64,000 nt of DNA from Reddybacter sp041622675 (GCA_041622675.1 JBFJYH010000006.1:1-64000); one strand, 5' to 3'; numbered from the stretch's first letter, positions 35,790 through 44,630 are shown. Numbers and translations are program-made. Notes: generated from the sequence alone by a model not told the origin.

Positions 35790-36017
35790 AATTATTTTAA
35801 AATTTGGCTACTTTGACGCTACAGCAGCTCCTTTTTGTAGCAAATACTACAAATATAACCAAATACAATCCCAGCCAATCAATCACTTCTAAAAAATACT
35901 TTTGATATTCTTAATCTCACTATTTGAAATAAGCATATTGAAAAGTGTTCTTTTACTTGTTTGCTCTACGGCGCTTTAATCGCCACCTCAACGACAAACA
36001 TATTTACTCGACACACT

Positions 36018-36698
36018 ATGAGCCCTGCAGCTATACAGAAACCAACCTTCGATGATGCCCCTCAAACAACGCGAAAAGCCTTGTTTGACCTCAGCACAAC
36101 CAATCTCGCTATGGCCGAGGCATCACCGATGGATATTCTGCTTAAAGCGCTCAATGCTTCTAGCCAGCCCATTATCAGCACCAGCTTTTCAGCTTATTCC
36201 GCCGTCCTACTACACATGGTGCAGTCTGTGCGCCCCGGTACGCCGGTTGTCTGGTGTGACAGCGGCTTTAATACCGCCGCCACCTACCGCTTTGTCGATC
36301 GGCTGGTAAAAGACCTCAACCTCAACCTGAAGGTTTTTCATCCTGCTCTTTCAGCTGCTCACTTGGAAGCCCGCTATAAGGGCATACCTGAGATTGGCAC
36401 CGCTGAACACGCGGAGTTTACAAAGGTCGTTAAACTGGAGCCTTTTTCACGGGCTTTTAGTGAATTAAAGCCCGACCTATGGATTAACGGTATTCGCCGT
36501 GAAGAAACTGAATTCAGGAAGTCGCAGGATATCTTCACCTGGGATGCAACCCGCGCAACCACCAAAGTTGCACCCTGCTTTCACTGCACCACCATGAATC
36601 TGGTGGACTATCTGCTCGAGCACAACTTGCCCAGCGAAGTGGACTATCATGATCCCACGAAAGCGGCGGAGCATTTAGAGTGTGGGTTGCATACCTAA
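36018..36698 (+). CDS. PAPS reductase/CysH-like protein (short variant)
   Basis: The 226-residue protein has the CysH fold: STSFSAYSAVLLHMV for the P-loop region, VVWCDSGFNTAATYRFVDRLVKDLNLNLKVF, KLEPFSRAFSEL, WINGIRREETEFR, and the C-terminal redox motif ECGLHT. It is shorter than classical CysH because the stretch holding the usual GDTHTT loop is reduced to YHDPTKAAEHL, and it carries a C-x-x-C (APCFHC) in its place. Reduction of PAPS to sulphite with thioredoxin is the default expectation, and a changed substrate cannot be excluded. No strong ribosome site. Confidence 0.75.
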   Translation: MSPAAIQKPTFDDAPQTTRKALFDLSTTNLAMAEASPMDILLKALNASSQPIISTSFSAYSAVLLHMVQSVRPGTPVVWCDSGFNTAATYRFVDRLVKDLNLNLKVFHPALSAAHLEARYKGIPEIGTAEHAEFTKVVKLEPFSRAFSELKPDLWINGIRREETEFRKSQDIFTWDATRATTKVAPCFHCTTMNLVDYLLEHNLPSEVDYHDPTKAAEHLECGLHT

Positions 36699-36771
36699 GT
36701 CAGCTTTACTAAGCACTGAACCTGAGCCTAAGTACTAAGCTATACGACTCGAGCCTAGCTCATTAACGCCT

Positions 36772-38031
36772 TCAGCCCAGTTTAATACGCGGGATTTCAC
36801 GCCAGCGCGTCAAATAACTGGGTGATTTCATAGCCCGCTTCATGGCAAAACCAGCCTCACCGCCCTGACGCGCCAGCTTGATAGCTCCCGAGCCAAAACG
36901 CTCATTGACGCCGTCCACCACCGCCATTAAACGAGCCGCATTCTCCGACCGAGGCGACAAGAGATCTTGCTGAGCAAACTGCTCGGGGCGAATGTCCTGT
37001 AGCATCACACCAGCCTTGGCGTACTTATAACCCGGTCGATAAAGCCGGGCCACCAGCGCCACAGCAACTCTGGACAGCTCCCGACTATCGGCTGTACCAC
37101 CAGGCAAGGTCGCCGACAATTCGTCAGCACAGGGTTTAGCGTCGTGGGCACTGGTTTGTAGCCAGGCCGAGAGGCGAAAACACAGCGATGACTGCGCCCT
37201 GAGTTTACTCCCCGCTCGCACGGCATAGTGACTCACCGCCTCCTGCAGGGGCTTTAAGCACGTTTGTTTTTGGCCAAAGGAACGACTGGAAATAATGTTC
37301 TGCTTAGGCTGCGGCTGACAATCCATATCAATACAGGGCTCACCTTGCAATTCGCGCACCGTGCGCACCAACGTAATACCTTGCAAGGCTTGGGCATCAG
37401 CTTGAGTCATCTCCGATAAATCGGCCACTGTGTTTATCCCCCTAGTCCTGAGCTTTCTCGTCAGCTTGCGGCCAATACCCCAGGTCTCATTGACATTGAC
37501 CCGCGCTGCCAGCCATTGCCACTGCGCTTCATGCTCAAGTACGCAGACACCATCAATCTGCGGGAAAAGCTTGGTTGCACACTGCCCGAGCTTGGCCAGG
37601 GTCTTTGTCGGCGCAATTGACACCCCCATTGTTATCCCCTGTTGCCGCCAAATGGTATCGCGCAACATGGCGGCAAACGCTTTCAATTCGTGTCGAGGCA
37701 CGGCGCTCAAATCGACAAAACACTCGTCAATCGAATAGACCTCAATGCCATTGGGCGCCAACTCGGCCAAGGTCGCCATAATGCGTGCACTAACTTCACC
37801 ATAAAGCTCATAGTTGCTGGAAAAAGCCAGTACACCAGCCCGCTCAATCAACCGGCGCTGTTTAAAATAGGGCTCAAATTTTTTGATACCCACCGCCTTG
37901 GCTCTGTCATCCAAAGCCACCACCACACCGTCATTATTGGAGGTCACCACCACACCGCTATCGCGAATATCGGGACGAAAAATCTTCTCACAGGCGCAGT
38001 AAAAGCTGCGCATATCACACAGGCCAATCAC
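36772..38031 (-). CDS. umuC: UmuC, DNA polymerase V catalytic subunit
   Basis: The 419-residue Y-family polymerase has Asp6 in the first metal motif, Phe10-Tyr11, and YSIDECFVDL with Asp102 and Glu103 for metal binding. It has the helix-hairpin-helix region (WGIGRKLTRKLRTRGINTVADL) and the SSRSFGQ little-finger entry typical of UmuC. The usual ARSNEAK patch reads ALDDRAK here. GTG start overlaps the umuD stop by four bases. It should perform SOS-induced translesion synthesis with UmuD' and RecA. Confidence 0.93.
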   Translation of the reverse strand: MIGLCDMRSFYCACEKIFRPDIRDSGVVVTSNNDGVVVALDDRAKAVGIKKFEPYFKQRRLIERAGVLAFSSNYELYGEVSARIMATLAELAPNGIEVYSIDECFVDLSAVPRHELKAFAAMLRDTIWRQQGITMGVSIAPTKTLAKLGQCATKLFPQIDGVCVLEHEAQWQWLAARVNVNETWGIGRKLTRKLRTRGINTVADLSEMTQADAQALQGITLVRTVRELQGEPCIDMDCQPQPKQNIISSRSFGQKQTCLKPLQEAVSHYAVRAGSKLRAQSSLCFRLSAWLQTSAHDAKPCADELSATLPGGTADSRELSRVAVALVARLYRPGYKYAKAGVMLQDIRPEQFAQQDLLSPRSENAARLMAVVDGVNERFGSGAIKLARQGGEAGFAMKRAMKSPSYLTRWREIPRIKLG

Positions 38032-38474
38032 AAGGTCACACCTTTACCCACACCCTTAACATGATGTACTGCATGAATCACCACACCCTCAATATCAACC
38101 TGAGACTCTGGCGATATCTCGATGGGCCGATACAATTTATTGGCGGGCAATAAACGGGAATGCGCCAAATCTAGCAGTTTGATGGTGAGTTCGCCATCAA
38201 TGGCAACCACCACCACATCGCCGTCGACAGCTTGCACAGCACGATCAATAATCAGCAGGTCGCCCGTGAATATACCCAGCTCAATCATTGAATCACCCTC
38301 GGCACGGGCAAAGTACGTTGCCGCCGGATGCGCAATTAAATGCTCATTGAGGTCGAGACCACCATCGAGATAATCATCCGCTGGACTGGGGAAACCCGCC
38401 GCTACACGGCTAAGATAAAGTGGCAGTAATACTGTCGTACGCGCACACGCAGGGGTAAGAGAAACCAGCTTCAC
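38028..38474 (-). CDS. umuD: UmuD, SOS-response autoprotease
   Basis: The 148-residue S24 peptidase has the cleavage bond Ala26-Gly27 (RVAAGFPSPADDY), Ser62 (GDSMIELG) and Lys99 (ELTIKLL), offset by two from E. coli UmuD. RecA-stimulated self-cleavage makes UmuD', the partner of UmuC. GTG at 38474 has AGGTG six bases upstream within the operator's right flank. An in-frame GTG at 38483 is less likely. A perfect SOS box sits directly upstream. Confidence 0.94.
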   Translation of the reverse strand: MKLVSLTPACARTTVLLPLYLSRVAAGFPSPADDYLDGGLDLNEHLIAHPAATYFARAEGDSMIELGIFTGDLLIIDRAVQAVDGDVVVVAIDGELTIKLLDLAHSRLLPANKLYRPIEISPESQVDIEGVVIHAVHHVKGVGKGVTL

Positions 38475-38475
38475 C

Positions 38476-38517
38476 GTTAACACCTATACTGTATAGATAA
38501 ACAGTATAGGTGTTAAC
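38476..38517 (-). promoter_or_regulatory. umuDC SOS box inside a 17-bp inverted repeat
   Basis: CTGT-ATAGATAA-ACAG at 38489-38504 is a perfect LexA box. The symmetry extends outward: GTTAACACCTATACTGT and its exact complement form 17-bp arms around the 8-bp spacer. The umuD start lies immediately next to it, so LexA would block both transcription and the start region. Confidence 0.93.
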
Positions 38518-38731
38518 AAGCAATATAGCCAACCACCGTGTACAAAAAATTGAATGCCAATCCGAATAGACACCCACGTATCATCACCGCATTTAAATAC
38601 CACAGGCCTTTGGTGAAAACTGAGAAAATAATCCGCTAAAACGAGATGTTTGTAATCTCAAGAACATCGAGACTGTGTTCCACATGAGCCTGTACTATTG
38701 CCCCTACAATGGCCACAAAGTGACTTTAGCG

Positions 38732-39790
38732 ATGACCCTGCAAACGCTTTTAGATATTGAGCTGCCTATCATTCAGGCACCCATGGCGGGCGTCCAAGAC
38801 AGCGCGCTAACTATCGCCGTCTCCAATGCCGGTGGTCTCGGTTCACTGCCCTGCGCCATGCTCAGTAATGAGTCCCTGGCAAAAGAACTCACGACACTAC
38901 GGGCACAAACGAATAAGCCCTATAACCTCAACTTTTTTTGTCACACAGCCCCATCACCACAGCCGCGGCAAGAAGCAGCTTGGCGCGCAATACTGGCCCC
39001 CTATTATGAAGAATACGGGATAAATAGTGGCACGATACCCATAGCGCCTGAGCGCAGACCCTTTAGCCATGAGACGGCAGATGTTGTGGAGGCGTTCAAG
39101 CCAGCCGTAATAAGTTTTCATTTTGGACTGCCAGAAAAAAAACTACTGGCACGAGTGAAACATTGGGGCAGTAGGATCATTGCCTCCGCCACCACGGTTG
39201 AGGAGGCTTTATTTCTAGAGGCAGTAGGTGTTGACGGGATTATCGCCCAGGGGCTGGAGGCCGGTGGTCATCGTGGTAATTTTTTGAGCAATGACCTGAG
39301 CCAACAAATGGGGACCTTTGCCCTATTGCCGCAAATTGTTAACGCGGTAAAACTGCCAGTGATCGCCGCCGGCGGGATTGCCGATGCAAAAGGCGCAGCT
39401 GCCTCGATAGCGCTAGGTGCTACAGCCGTGCAAATAGGTACGGCGTATTTACTCTGTGAGGAAAGTACGACCAGTACCCTGCACCGTGAGGCACTGGAAT
39501 GTGATAGCGCCCACCATACTGCGTTAACCAATATTTTTTCAGGCAGGCCAGCGCGGGGCATTGTTAATCGCGCTATCCGCGAACTCGGGTCCCTTCATCA
39601 CTCAGCACCCACCTTCCCGCTGGCAAGCACCGCCATGGCTCCCTTGCGCGGCAGTGCTGAAAAACAAGGCAAGGCAGATTTCAGTCCACTATGGTGTGGT
39701 CAAAATGTCAGCGGCTGCAAAAAAATCAGTGCCGCAACCTTGACCTCGTCTCTAGGCACAGATTGGCAAGCGTGTAGGGGCAGTGATTAA
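38732..39790 (+). CDS. Nitronate monooxygenase-like FMN enzyme
   Basis: The protein of about 352 residues follows the NMO/2-nitropropane dioxygenase TIM-barrel pattern: PIIQAPMAGVQDSALTIAVSNAGGLGSL at the N-terminus, EAGGHRGNF with the conserved His, VIAAGGIADAKGAAASIALGATAVQIGTAYLL for FMN phosphate binding. It probably oxidises a nitronate or related compound using FMN and oxygen, and the physiological substrate is unknown. I prefer ATG at 38732. Upstream ATGs at 38675/38684 would add residues outside the family. Confidence 0.88.
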   Translation: MTLQTLLDIELPIIQAPMAGVQDSALTIAVSNAGGLGSLPCAMLSNESLAKELTTLRAQTNKPYNLNFFCHTAPSPQPRQEAAWRAILAPYYEEYGINSGTIPIAPERRPFSHETADVVEAFKPAVISFHFGLPEKKLLARVKHWGSRIIASATTVEEALFLEAVGVDGIIAQGLEAGGHRGNFLSNDLSQQMGTFALLPQIVNAVKLPVIAAGGIADAKGAAASIALGATAVQIGTAYLLCEESTTSTLHREALECDSAHHTALTNIFSGRPARGIVNRAIRELGSLHHSAPTFPLASTAMAPLRGSAEKQGKADFSPLWCGQNVSGCKKISAATLTSSLGTDWQACRGSD

Positions 39791-40037
39791 GCGAGCGCCA
39801 TGGAATGCTTATTGATCAATCAAAAAACCATACACCAATGCACAGGGTGCAGGCCTTACCAGCCATCTATTAAAGACAGTAGCGACGGGCTTCGACTCTA
39901 GTCGACGGCAAGAGAAAAAGGAAAGTGTGACAACAGACTCTCCGTCGTCAAGCTTTCATAATCGAGACTTAACACCCCTCGCCCTCGTAGCAAGGTATAA
40001 TAGAGTTTTCCACCAGCCTTCAATAAAGGGTGGCTAC

Positions 40038-40151
40038 ATGAGCGATATGCAGGCTTACAGTGCTATGCCCGCACATCGTCCCACGACGACCAATACCTTC
40101 CCGACAGTCAATACGTGTCCCATGTTTCAACAACAGGTTTCGACAAAATGA
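40038..40151 (+). CDS. Small ORF coupled to the epimerase gene
   Basis: A 37-codon frame starts with ATG at 40038, preceded by AGGGTGG four bases upstream, and its stop overlaps the epimerase ATG (ATGA). A TATAAT box lies at 39996-40001. The product (MSDMQAYSAMPAHRP at its start) is Thr/Pro-rich and matches nothing I know. It could be a small protein or simply a leader that delivers ribosomes to the epimerase start. Confidence 0.4.
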   Translation: MSDMQAYSAMPAHRPTTTNTFPTVNTCPMFQQQVSTK

Positions 40152-41200
40152 AAATATTAATCACTGGCACCGCCGGTTTTATTGGCTCCCATCTCGCCCT
40201 CAGATTATTGGCGCGCGGCGATGAAGTGATTGGGCTCGACAATATCAACGACTACTACGATCAGAGGGTAAAGTACGGCCGGCTAGAACGCGCCGGTATT
40301 GAGCAGAGCGACATCAGCTACAACCGCTGTGTGAGCAGTAAACGACACCCCAATTATCGGTTTATTAAGCTCAATCTTGAAGATACCGAAAACCTGAACA
40401 AGCTGTTTGCCGAGCAGCAATTCGATGCGGTCTGCAACCTCGCCGCACAGGCGGGCGTACGTTACAGCCTCACGAATCCACAGGCCTATATCAGCAGTAA
40501 TATCGTGGGTTTTTGTAATATTCTTGAAGGGTGTCGCCACAATGGCGTTAAGAGTCTCAGCTACGCTAGTAGTTCTTCCGTTTATGGCCTCAACGAAGCG
40601 CAACCGTTTTCAACCTCAGCCAATGTCGATCATCCGATGAGTCTTTATGCCGCCAGTAAAAAATCCAATGAGCTGATGGCCCACACCTATTCTCATCTCT
40701 ATCAGCTGCCCACCACCGGTCTGCGCTTTTTTACAGTTTACGGCCCCTGGGGCAGGCCCGACATGGCTTTATATCTGTTCACCAAGGCGATTCTTGAAGG
40801 CAAGCCGATCGATGTGTTCAACCACGGCGAGATGCAACGAGACTTCACCTACATTGATGATATTGTCGAGGGCATTACTCGCGTTATCGACAATCCGCCC
40901 AAGGGCAATACGCACTGGGAGGGCAAAACGCCAGACCCTTCCAGCTCGCCGGCACCTTATAAAATCTACAATATTGGTAACAACAACCCTGTGCGCTTAA
41001 TGGATTTTATCAGTGCGCTGGAGAAGAAATTGGGCAAAACGGCCAAAAAGAACATGCTTCCCTTACAGCCCGGCGATGTTCCCAGTACCTATGCCGATGT
41101 CAGCGACCTGATTAGCGACCTCGACTATCAGCCGCAAACCTCAATACAGGAAGGTATCAATCGCTTTGTCGACTGGTATAAAGATTTCTTTAATGCCTAA
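40148..41200 (+). CDS. UDP-glucuronate 4-epimerase-like SDR
   Basis: The 350-residue extended SDR has the NAD-binding GTAGFIGSHL, catalytic Ser region (SYASSSSVYG), SLYAASKKSNE containing the YxxxK motif, and the sugar-binding YGPWGRPDMALY typical of CapI/WbpP-like UDP-glucuronate epimerases. The ATG at 40148 starts the family motif MKILITGTAGFIG. It would supply UDP-galacturonate for surface polysaccharide. No other polysaccharide gene is adjacent, so its use is unclear. Confidence 0.88.
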   Translation: MKILITGTAGFIGSHLALRLLARGDEVIGLDNINDYYDQRVKYGRLERAGIEQSDISYNRCVSSKRHPNYRFIKLNLEDTENLNKLFAEQQFDAVCNLAAQAGVRYSLTNPQAYISSNIVGFCNILEGCRHNGVKSLSYASSSSVYGLNEAQPFSTSANVDHPMSLYAASKKSNELMAHTYSHLYQLPTTGLRFFTVYGPWGRPDMALYLFTKAILEGKPIDVFNHGEMQRDFTYIDDIVEGITRVIDNPPKGNTHWEGKTPDPSSSPAPYKIYNIGNNNPVRLMDFISALEKKLGKTAKKNMLPLQPGDVPSTYADVSDLISDLDYQPQTSIQEGINRFVDWYKDFFNA

Positions 41201-41302
41201 AAAACCTCGTCTTACGCCTTTATGCTGTGGATTAAATCGTAGGTAGCGGCCTCTCCGCCAAAAGCCGCGCCATGACCAGGGTGAAATATTGAGAATTTAC
41301 CA

Positions 41303-41506
41303 TCAATTCTCAAGAGCAAATACTATTTTCAGATCTACGATGTACTCTTTGATAGCACCAGCCTCAACTTTGGCACGTTCGCCGACAACTTCAATAGATT
41401 CAATGCCGCGCAAGGTTTTACTTGCGCGAGCATAACCTTTATCTAAAGCATTCTGAAAACTCACTGGCGAAGCAGCACTGACACTCGATACACTCGATAC
41501 GCTCAT
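41303..41506 (-). CDS. Dodecin
   Basis: The 67-residue protein has a Ser/Val-rich start and a dodecin core (SFQNALDKGYARASKTLRGIESIEVVGERAKVE, then EYIVDLKIVFAL). Dodecins assemble as hollow dodecamers that store or buffer flavins or CoA. AGGAG six bases before the ATG. It is nine bases downstream of a second dodecin-like gene and ends the minus-strand series rich in flavin enzymes. Confidence 0.88.
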   Translation of the reverse strand: MSVSSVSSVSAASPVSFQNALDKGYARASKTLRGIESIEVVGERAKVEAGAIKEYIVDLKIVFALEN

Positions 41507-41515
41507 TTTAAGCTC

Positions 41516-41737
41516 CTATAAATGTAACAAATCTGGTGGGGTCATGATAAATTTCAAGTACGCGCGAACTTGAAATTTTCGCTCACCACTGGGTTCTATA
41601 GAAACGGATTTACTCACCACTTCAATAGTGTGAATACCTCGTATTGTCTTATTAGCCCGTTGTAAAATACGTTTAAGCGCTTCTTCAAATGACACCAAGG
41701 ACGTGCCGATTAATTCATTTTCTTTACCATGGCTCAT
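41516..41737 (-). CDS. Second dodecin-like protein
   Basis: The 73-residue protein shares the dodecin pattern (SFEEALKRILQRANKTIRGIHTIEVVSKSVSIE, FQVRAYLKFIM) but has a longer acidic start (MSHGKENELIGTSLV). ATG at 41737 follows AGGAAGAG. A GTG two codons upstream is less likely. It is probably cotranscribed with the dodecin gene just downstream and may co-assemble with it. Confidence 0.82.
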   Translation of the reverse strand: MSHGKENELIGTSLVSFEEALKRILQRANKTIRGIHTIEVVSKSVSIEPSGERKFQVRAYLKFIMTPPDLLHL

Positions 41738-41761
41738 AACCACTCTTCCTTATTGAATTAT

Positions 41762-42808
41762 TTAGTCGGTTATTGGCTTAAATACAGCGCCCGGCTCTGG
41801 GGTCGCCAATAGTTCGTAGTGCACAACTCCCGCCATTTCTTGCATCGTCACAAAGCCTTCATCCTGCAAGAGGTCGAGGTGCCCCATCACTTCGGAGATT
41901 ACCGCATAAAGCTGATCTTCCCAAGCTTTTGGGAAGAGCTGCTGACCTACCTCAAGAGGTGTCAGCGCCCCTCCTTGCTCAAGTATCTTGGCAATTTTCA
42001 ACAAGCGTCGTTCCGTCGCTAACTTATAACCCGTAATCAACTGTCGATGATCTTGAAAAACATCACCATGACTTGGATAAATGGAACGAGCCTCGTAAGG
42101 TAAGACTTTATCCGCAGAGCGATAATACTGAGACAGGGTATGAACCCGCTCACCCTCTGGCGTTTCAGGGAACTCCAATAAACAAACCGGTGTGACATCG
42201 GGTAATAAGTGATCACCAGAAAACATTTGTCGACTCTGTGCCTGCCAGAAAACCACTTCTTCAGGGCAATGTCCCGGCGTATGAATAACCTTTAGATCAA
42301 AACCATTTATGGGCACGGTGTCATTGTCTTGTAGCTCGCGATCAAGTTCACAGGGCTTGAAAATATCAGAAATATAGGCCCTATAATCGTAGGCCTTGTC
42401 ATACATTTTGGCATTAAAACCGTAACGCTGCAGAACGGCTCGCTCAACGTCTATGCGCTCGGGTGGCGGAAGAAAACTTGCGATGGTTGAGCTGACATTT
42501 TCATGCCCCCAAATCTCGCAACCCGAAGTTTCACGAATGCGACTGGCTTGTCCCATGTGGTCGGTATGGGCATGGGTGAGCAACAACAAAGTAATGTCTT
42601 CAATGCCATAACCAGCTTCATTCAGGCCTGCCTGTAAAGCCTGCCAGGCCTCCTCCGTACCCACGCCGGTATCAATCAGCACCAACTGCTCGGAGCCTGC
42701 TTCAGGCAAAATCACATAGCTATTGATATCACCAACCTCAAAAGGAGTGGGCGTAGGAATGCGTAAAATACGCCCGAAGCGTTTAACACCAATAGGTTCG
42801 ATACTCAT
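41762..42808 (-). CDS. Metallo-beta-lactamase-fold hydrolase
   Basis: The 348-residue MBL-fold protein has the metal motif HAHTDH (His79, His81, Asp83, His84), further ligands in VIHTPGHCPEEV and SGDHLLPDV, and a C-terminal helical extension (ERRLLKIAKILEQGGALTPLEVGQQLF, winged-helix-like) as in LACTB2-like or lactonase-like family members. It has no signal peptide. It is on the same strand as the DUF2889, ADH, MBL, SDR and LLM genes upstream. A thioester or lactone substrate is plausible. Confidence 0.85.
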   Translation of the reverse strand: MSIEPIGVKRFGRILRIPTPTPFEVGDINSYVILPEAGSEQLVLIDTGVGTEEAWQALQAGLNEAGYGIEDITLLLLTHAHTDHMGQASRIRETSGCEIWGHENVSSTIASFLPPPERIDVERAVLQRYGFNAKMYDKAYDYRAYISDIFKPCELDRELQDNDTVPINGFDLKVIHTPGHCPEEVVFWQAQSRQMFSGDHLLPDVTPVCLLEFPETPEGERVHTLSQYYRSADKVLPYEARSIYPSHGDVFQDHRQLITGYKLATERRLLKIAKILEQGGALTPLEVGQQLFPKAWEDQLYAVISEVMGHLDLLQDEGFVTMQEMAGVVHYELLATPEPGAVFKPITD

Positions 42809-42887
42809 GACTTCACCCCAAGCATCACTTTACCGAAGCTGTCGTGGAGCGCTGAGATCAACGGAGGGAGGACTAAGATGAGACAGA

Positions 42888-43505
42888 CTAAGAATCACTT
42901 TTATCGGCCTTCATGTCTAGCACCTCAATGACTTCTGGCGCCTGGTAGTAATTGGGAAAATCCTCTTTGACGACAGGGCTTTGAGATGACCAGGTAAAAC
43001 AGCCATTGAGCATAAAAGGCGCTTGATCGGATTCCATTTCACCCCGAGCTGCAGGCTCCAAACCCATCAGTTCCCGAGCATAATCAGCCGACAGTGTTTG
43101 AAAGGTTACCGTGGCCAATGGACCCAGCAACTCAGCGAGATGGGTGCAACCCAGTACACCACCTACCACTTCACGCACTCGCCTGTTCCAGCCAGCACCT
43201 ATTTTCAGTCCAACGATACCCTGAAAATTACCCAGCACATCGGAGCAAATGGTATAGGGCTGTACATCCATGACCACTTCAATAGCTTGCACCACCAATT
43301 CTCGGTCAATGGTCAGACGTATCGACATATCATGCACCGGCAAGCCTGAGGCCACCGTACCTCGCCACTTGTTCTCGTAGGTGTAGGTTTTCTTGTCGAC
43401 AATATGTGCTTCAATATCCCACAGGCCATCATCACGGTAGTAACCGGTTAAATCGATGTTACGAGTGTGTAGGTGCTGTCGAGGTTGTGGTGGTGATAAA
43501 GGCAT
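42888..43505 (-). CDS. DUF2889 family protein
   Basis: The 205-residue protein matches DUF2889 in order: YYRDDGLWDIEAHIVDKKTY near the N-terminus, GLPVHDMSIRLTIDRELVV, the Cys-containing YTICSDVL, and VLGCTHLAELLGPLA. The family is uncharacterised and is often found among acyl-CoA and ring-cleavage genes. It lies 79 bp upstream of the MBL gene and 58 bp downstream of the ADH gene, apparently in the same operon. I can give no biochemical role. Confidence 0.82.
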   Translation of the reverse strand: MPLSPPQPRQHLHTRNIDLTGYYRDDGLWDIEAHIVDKKTYTYENKWRGTVASGLPVHDMSIRLTIDRELVVQAIEVVMDVQPYTICSDVLGNFQGIVGLKIGAGWNRRVREVVGGVLGCTHLAELLGPLATVTFQTLSADYARELMGLEPAARGEMESDQAPFMLNGCFTWSSQSPVVKEDFPNYYQAPEVIEVLDMKADKSDS

Positions 43506-43563
43506 CTGTTAAAGCGTTCCTGTTTTTAAAGTTAAACCCAAGGGTAGATGACAAAGCTAGCTA

Positions 43564-44580
43564 TCAAGGTGTGAGTACCACACGACCTTTGATGTCACCC
43601 GCGTGTAGGCGCGCGACGACATCGTTAATCGCCTCTAAGGGCTGACACTCAATATGGGGGGTAATATGCCCCAGGCGCGCCAATTCGAGTACTTCTTTCA
43701 GCTCTTGCCGGTTGCCCCAAATACTGGTGGTCACCTCAACCTCAAGGGGAATTTCCCAAAACGTAAAGGGCAAGGTACCCCCCGCAATACCCACCACCAC
43801 AATTTTACCCGCGACGGCGACACTGGCCGCCGCACTTTTCAAAGTCGCATCGGCCCCGACAAAATCGATAACCGCATCGGCACCAATGCCATCGGTGGCG
43901 GCCTTCACTTCAGCACCGACATCACCCCCGGCATTGATCACAACATCCGCACCCAGTTCCTTGGCCATCGCCAGTTTTTCATCGCTAAGATCAATCGCAA
44001 TCAAACGAGCAGAGGGCGCTAGAGCCTGGGCAATTTGCAACGCCATATGGCCGAGGCCGCCGACACCGATAATCGCCAAAGTACGGCCCGGCGCCAACTT
44101 CGACAAGGTTTTTTTGACCGCCCGATAGGGTGTCAAAGCCGCATCGGTAAGTGGTGCAGCAACCACGGGGTCGAGGCCATTGAGCTTCACCAGATTGCGC
44201 GAATGGGGCACGTAGAGCTTCTCGGCCCAACCGCCATCGACCATAATTCCCGGATAGATCGGGTTTTGACAGAGGTTCTCTTCACCCTGCTCGCAGAAGC
44301 GACAGCCACCACAACCCCAAGCACCGAAAACCGCCACACCGTCACCCACGGCGACATCTTTCACTTCACTACCCACAGCTTCAACAATGCCGGCATTTTC
44401 ATGGCCCAGCGTGATGGGCTGTTGGCGTGTACCCACCTCCCCATCAATAACATGTAGGTCGGAATGGCATACGCCGGCACCCGATATGCGTACCAGCACG
44501 CCCGTGGGCCCGACGTCGGGTTCGGGCAGTTCTTCTACAGTCAGCGGTTTACCCACGCCATTAAATCTTGTTGCTTTCAT
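43564..44580 (-). CDS. Zinc-dependent alcohol dehydrogenase (MDR family)
   Basis: The 338-residue medium-chain dehydrogenase has catalytic zinc ligands Cys38 (GVCHSD) and His60-Glu61 (LGHENAG). Structural zinc Cys90, Cys93, Cys96 and Cys104 are present, as is the NAD(P)-binding GVGGLGHMALQ. It should interconvert an alcohol with an aldehyde or ketone. AGGAA precedes the ATG at a good distance. Its position after LLM, SDR and MBL genes suggests it serves the same catabolic route. Confidence 0.92.
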   Translation of the reverse strand: MKATRFNGVGKPLTVEELPEPDVGPTGVLVRISGAGVCHSDLHVIDGEVGTRQQPITLGHENAGIVEAVGSEVKDVAVGDGVAVFGAWGCGGCRFCEQGEENLCQNPIYPGIMVDGGWAEKLYVPHSRNLVKLNGLDPVVAAPLTDAALTPYRAVKKTLSKLAPGRTLAIIGVGGLGHMALQIAQALAPSARLIAIDLSDEKLAMAKELGADVVINAGGDVGAEVKAATDGIGADAVIDFVGADATLKSAAASVAVAGKIVVVGIAGGTLPFTFWEIPLEVEVTTSIWGNRQELKEVLELARLGHITPHIECQPLEAINDVVARLHAGDIKGRVVLTP

Positions 44581-44630
44581 TAATATTTCCTCAACAGGCT
44601 TAAGCCTTTATTCTTACACTGTGTGCTCGT

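Noticed and set aside
35591..35791. 66-codon minus frame containing GFEPSTARFVAGYS
   Set aside because: It is the antisense of tRNA-Arg, another classic false call, and it runs through the terminator hairpin.
39927..40037. Upstream extension of the small ORF before the epimerase
   Set aside because: The ATG at 39927 lies upstream of the TATAAT box and has no convincing context. The ATG at 40038 has a ribosome site.
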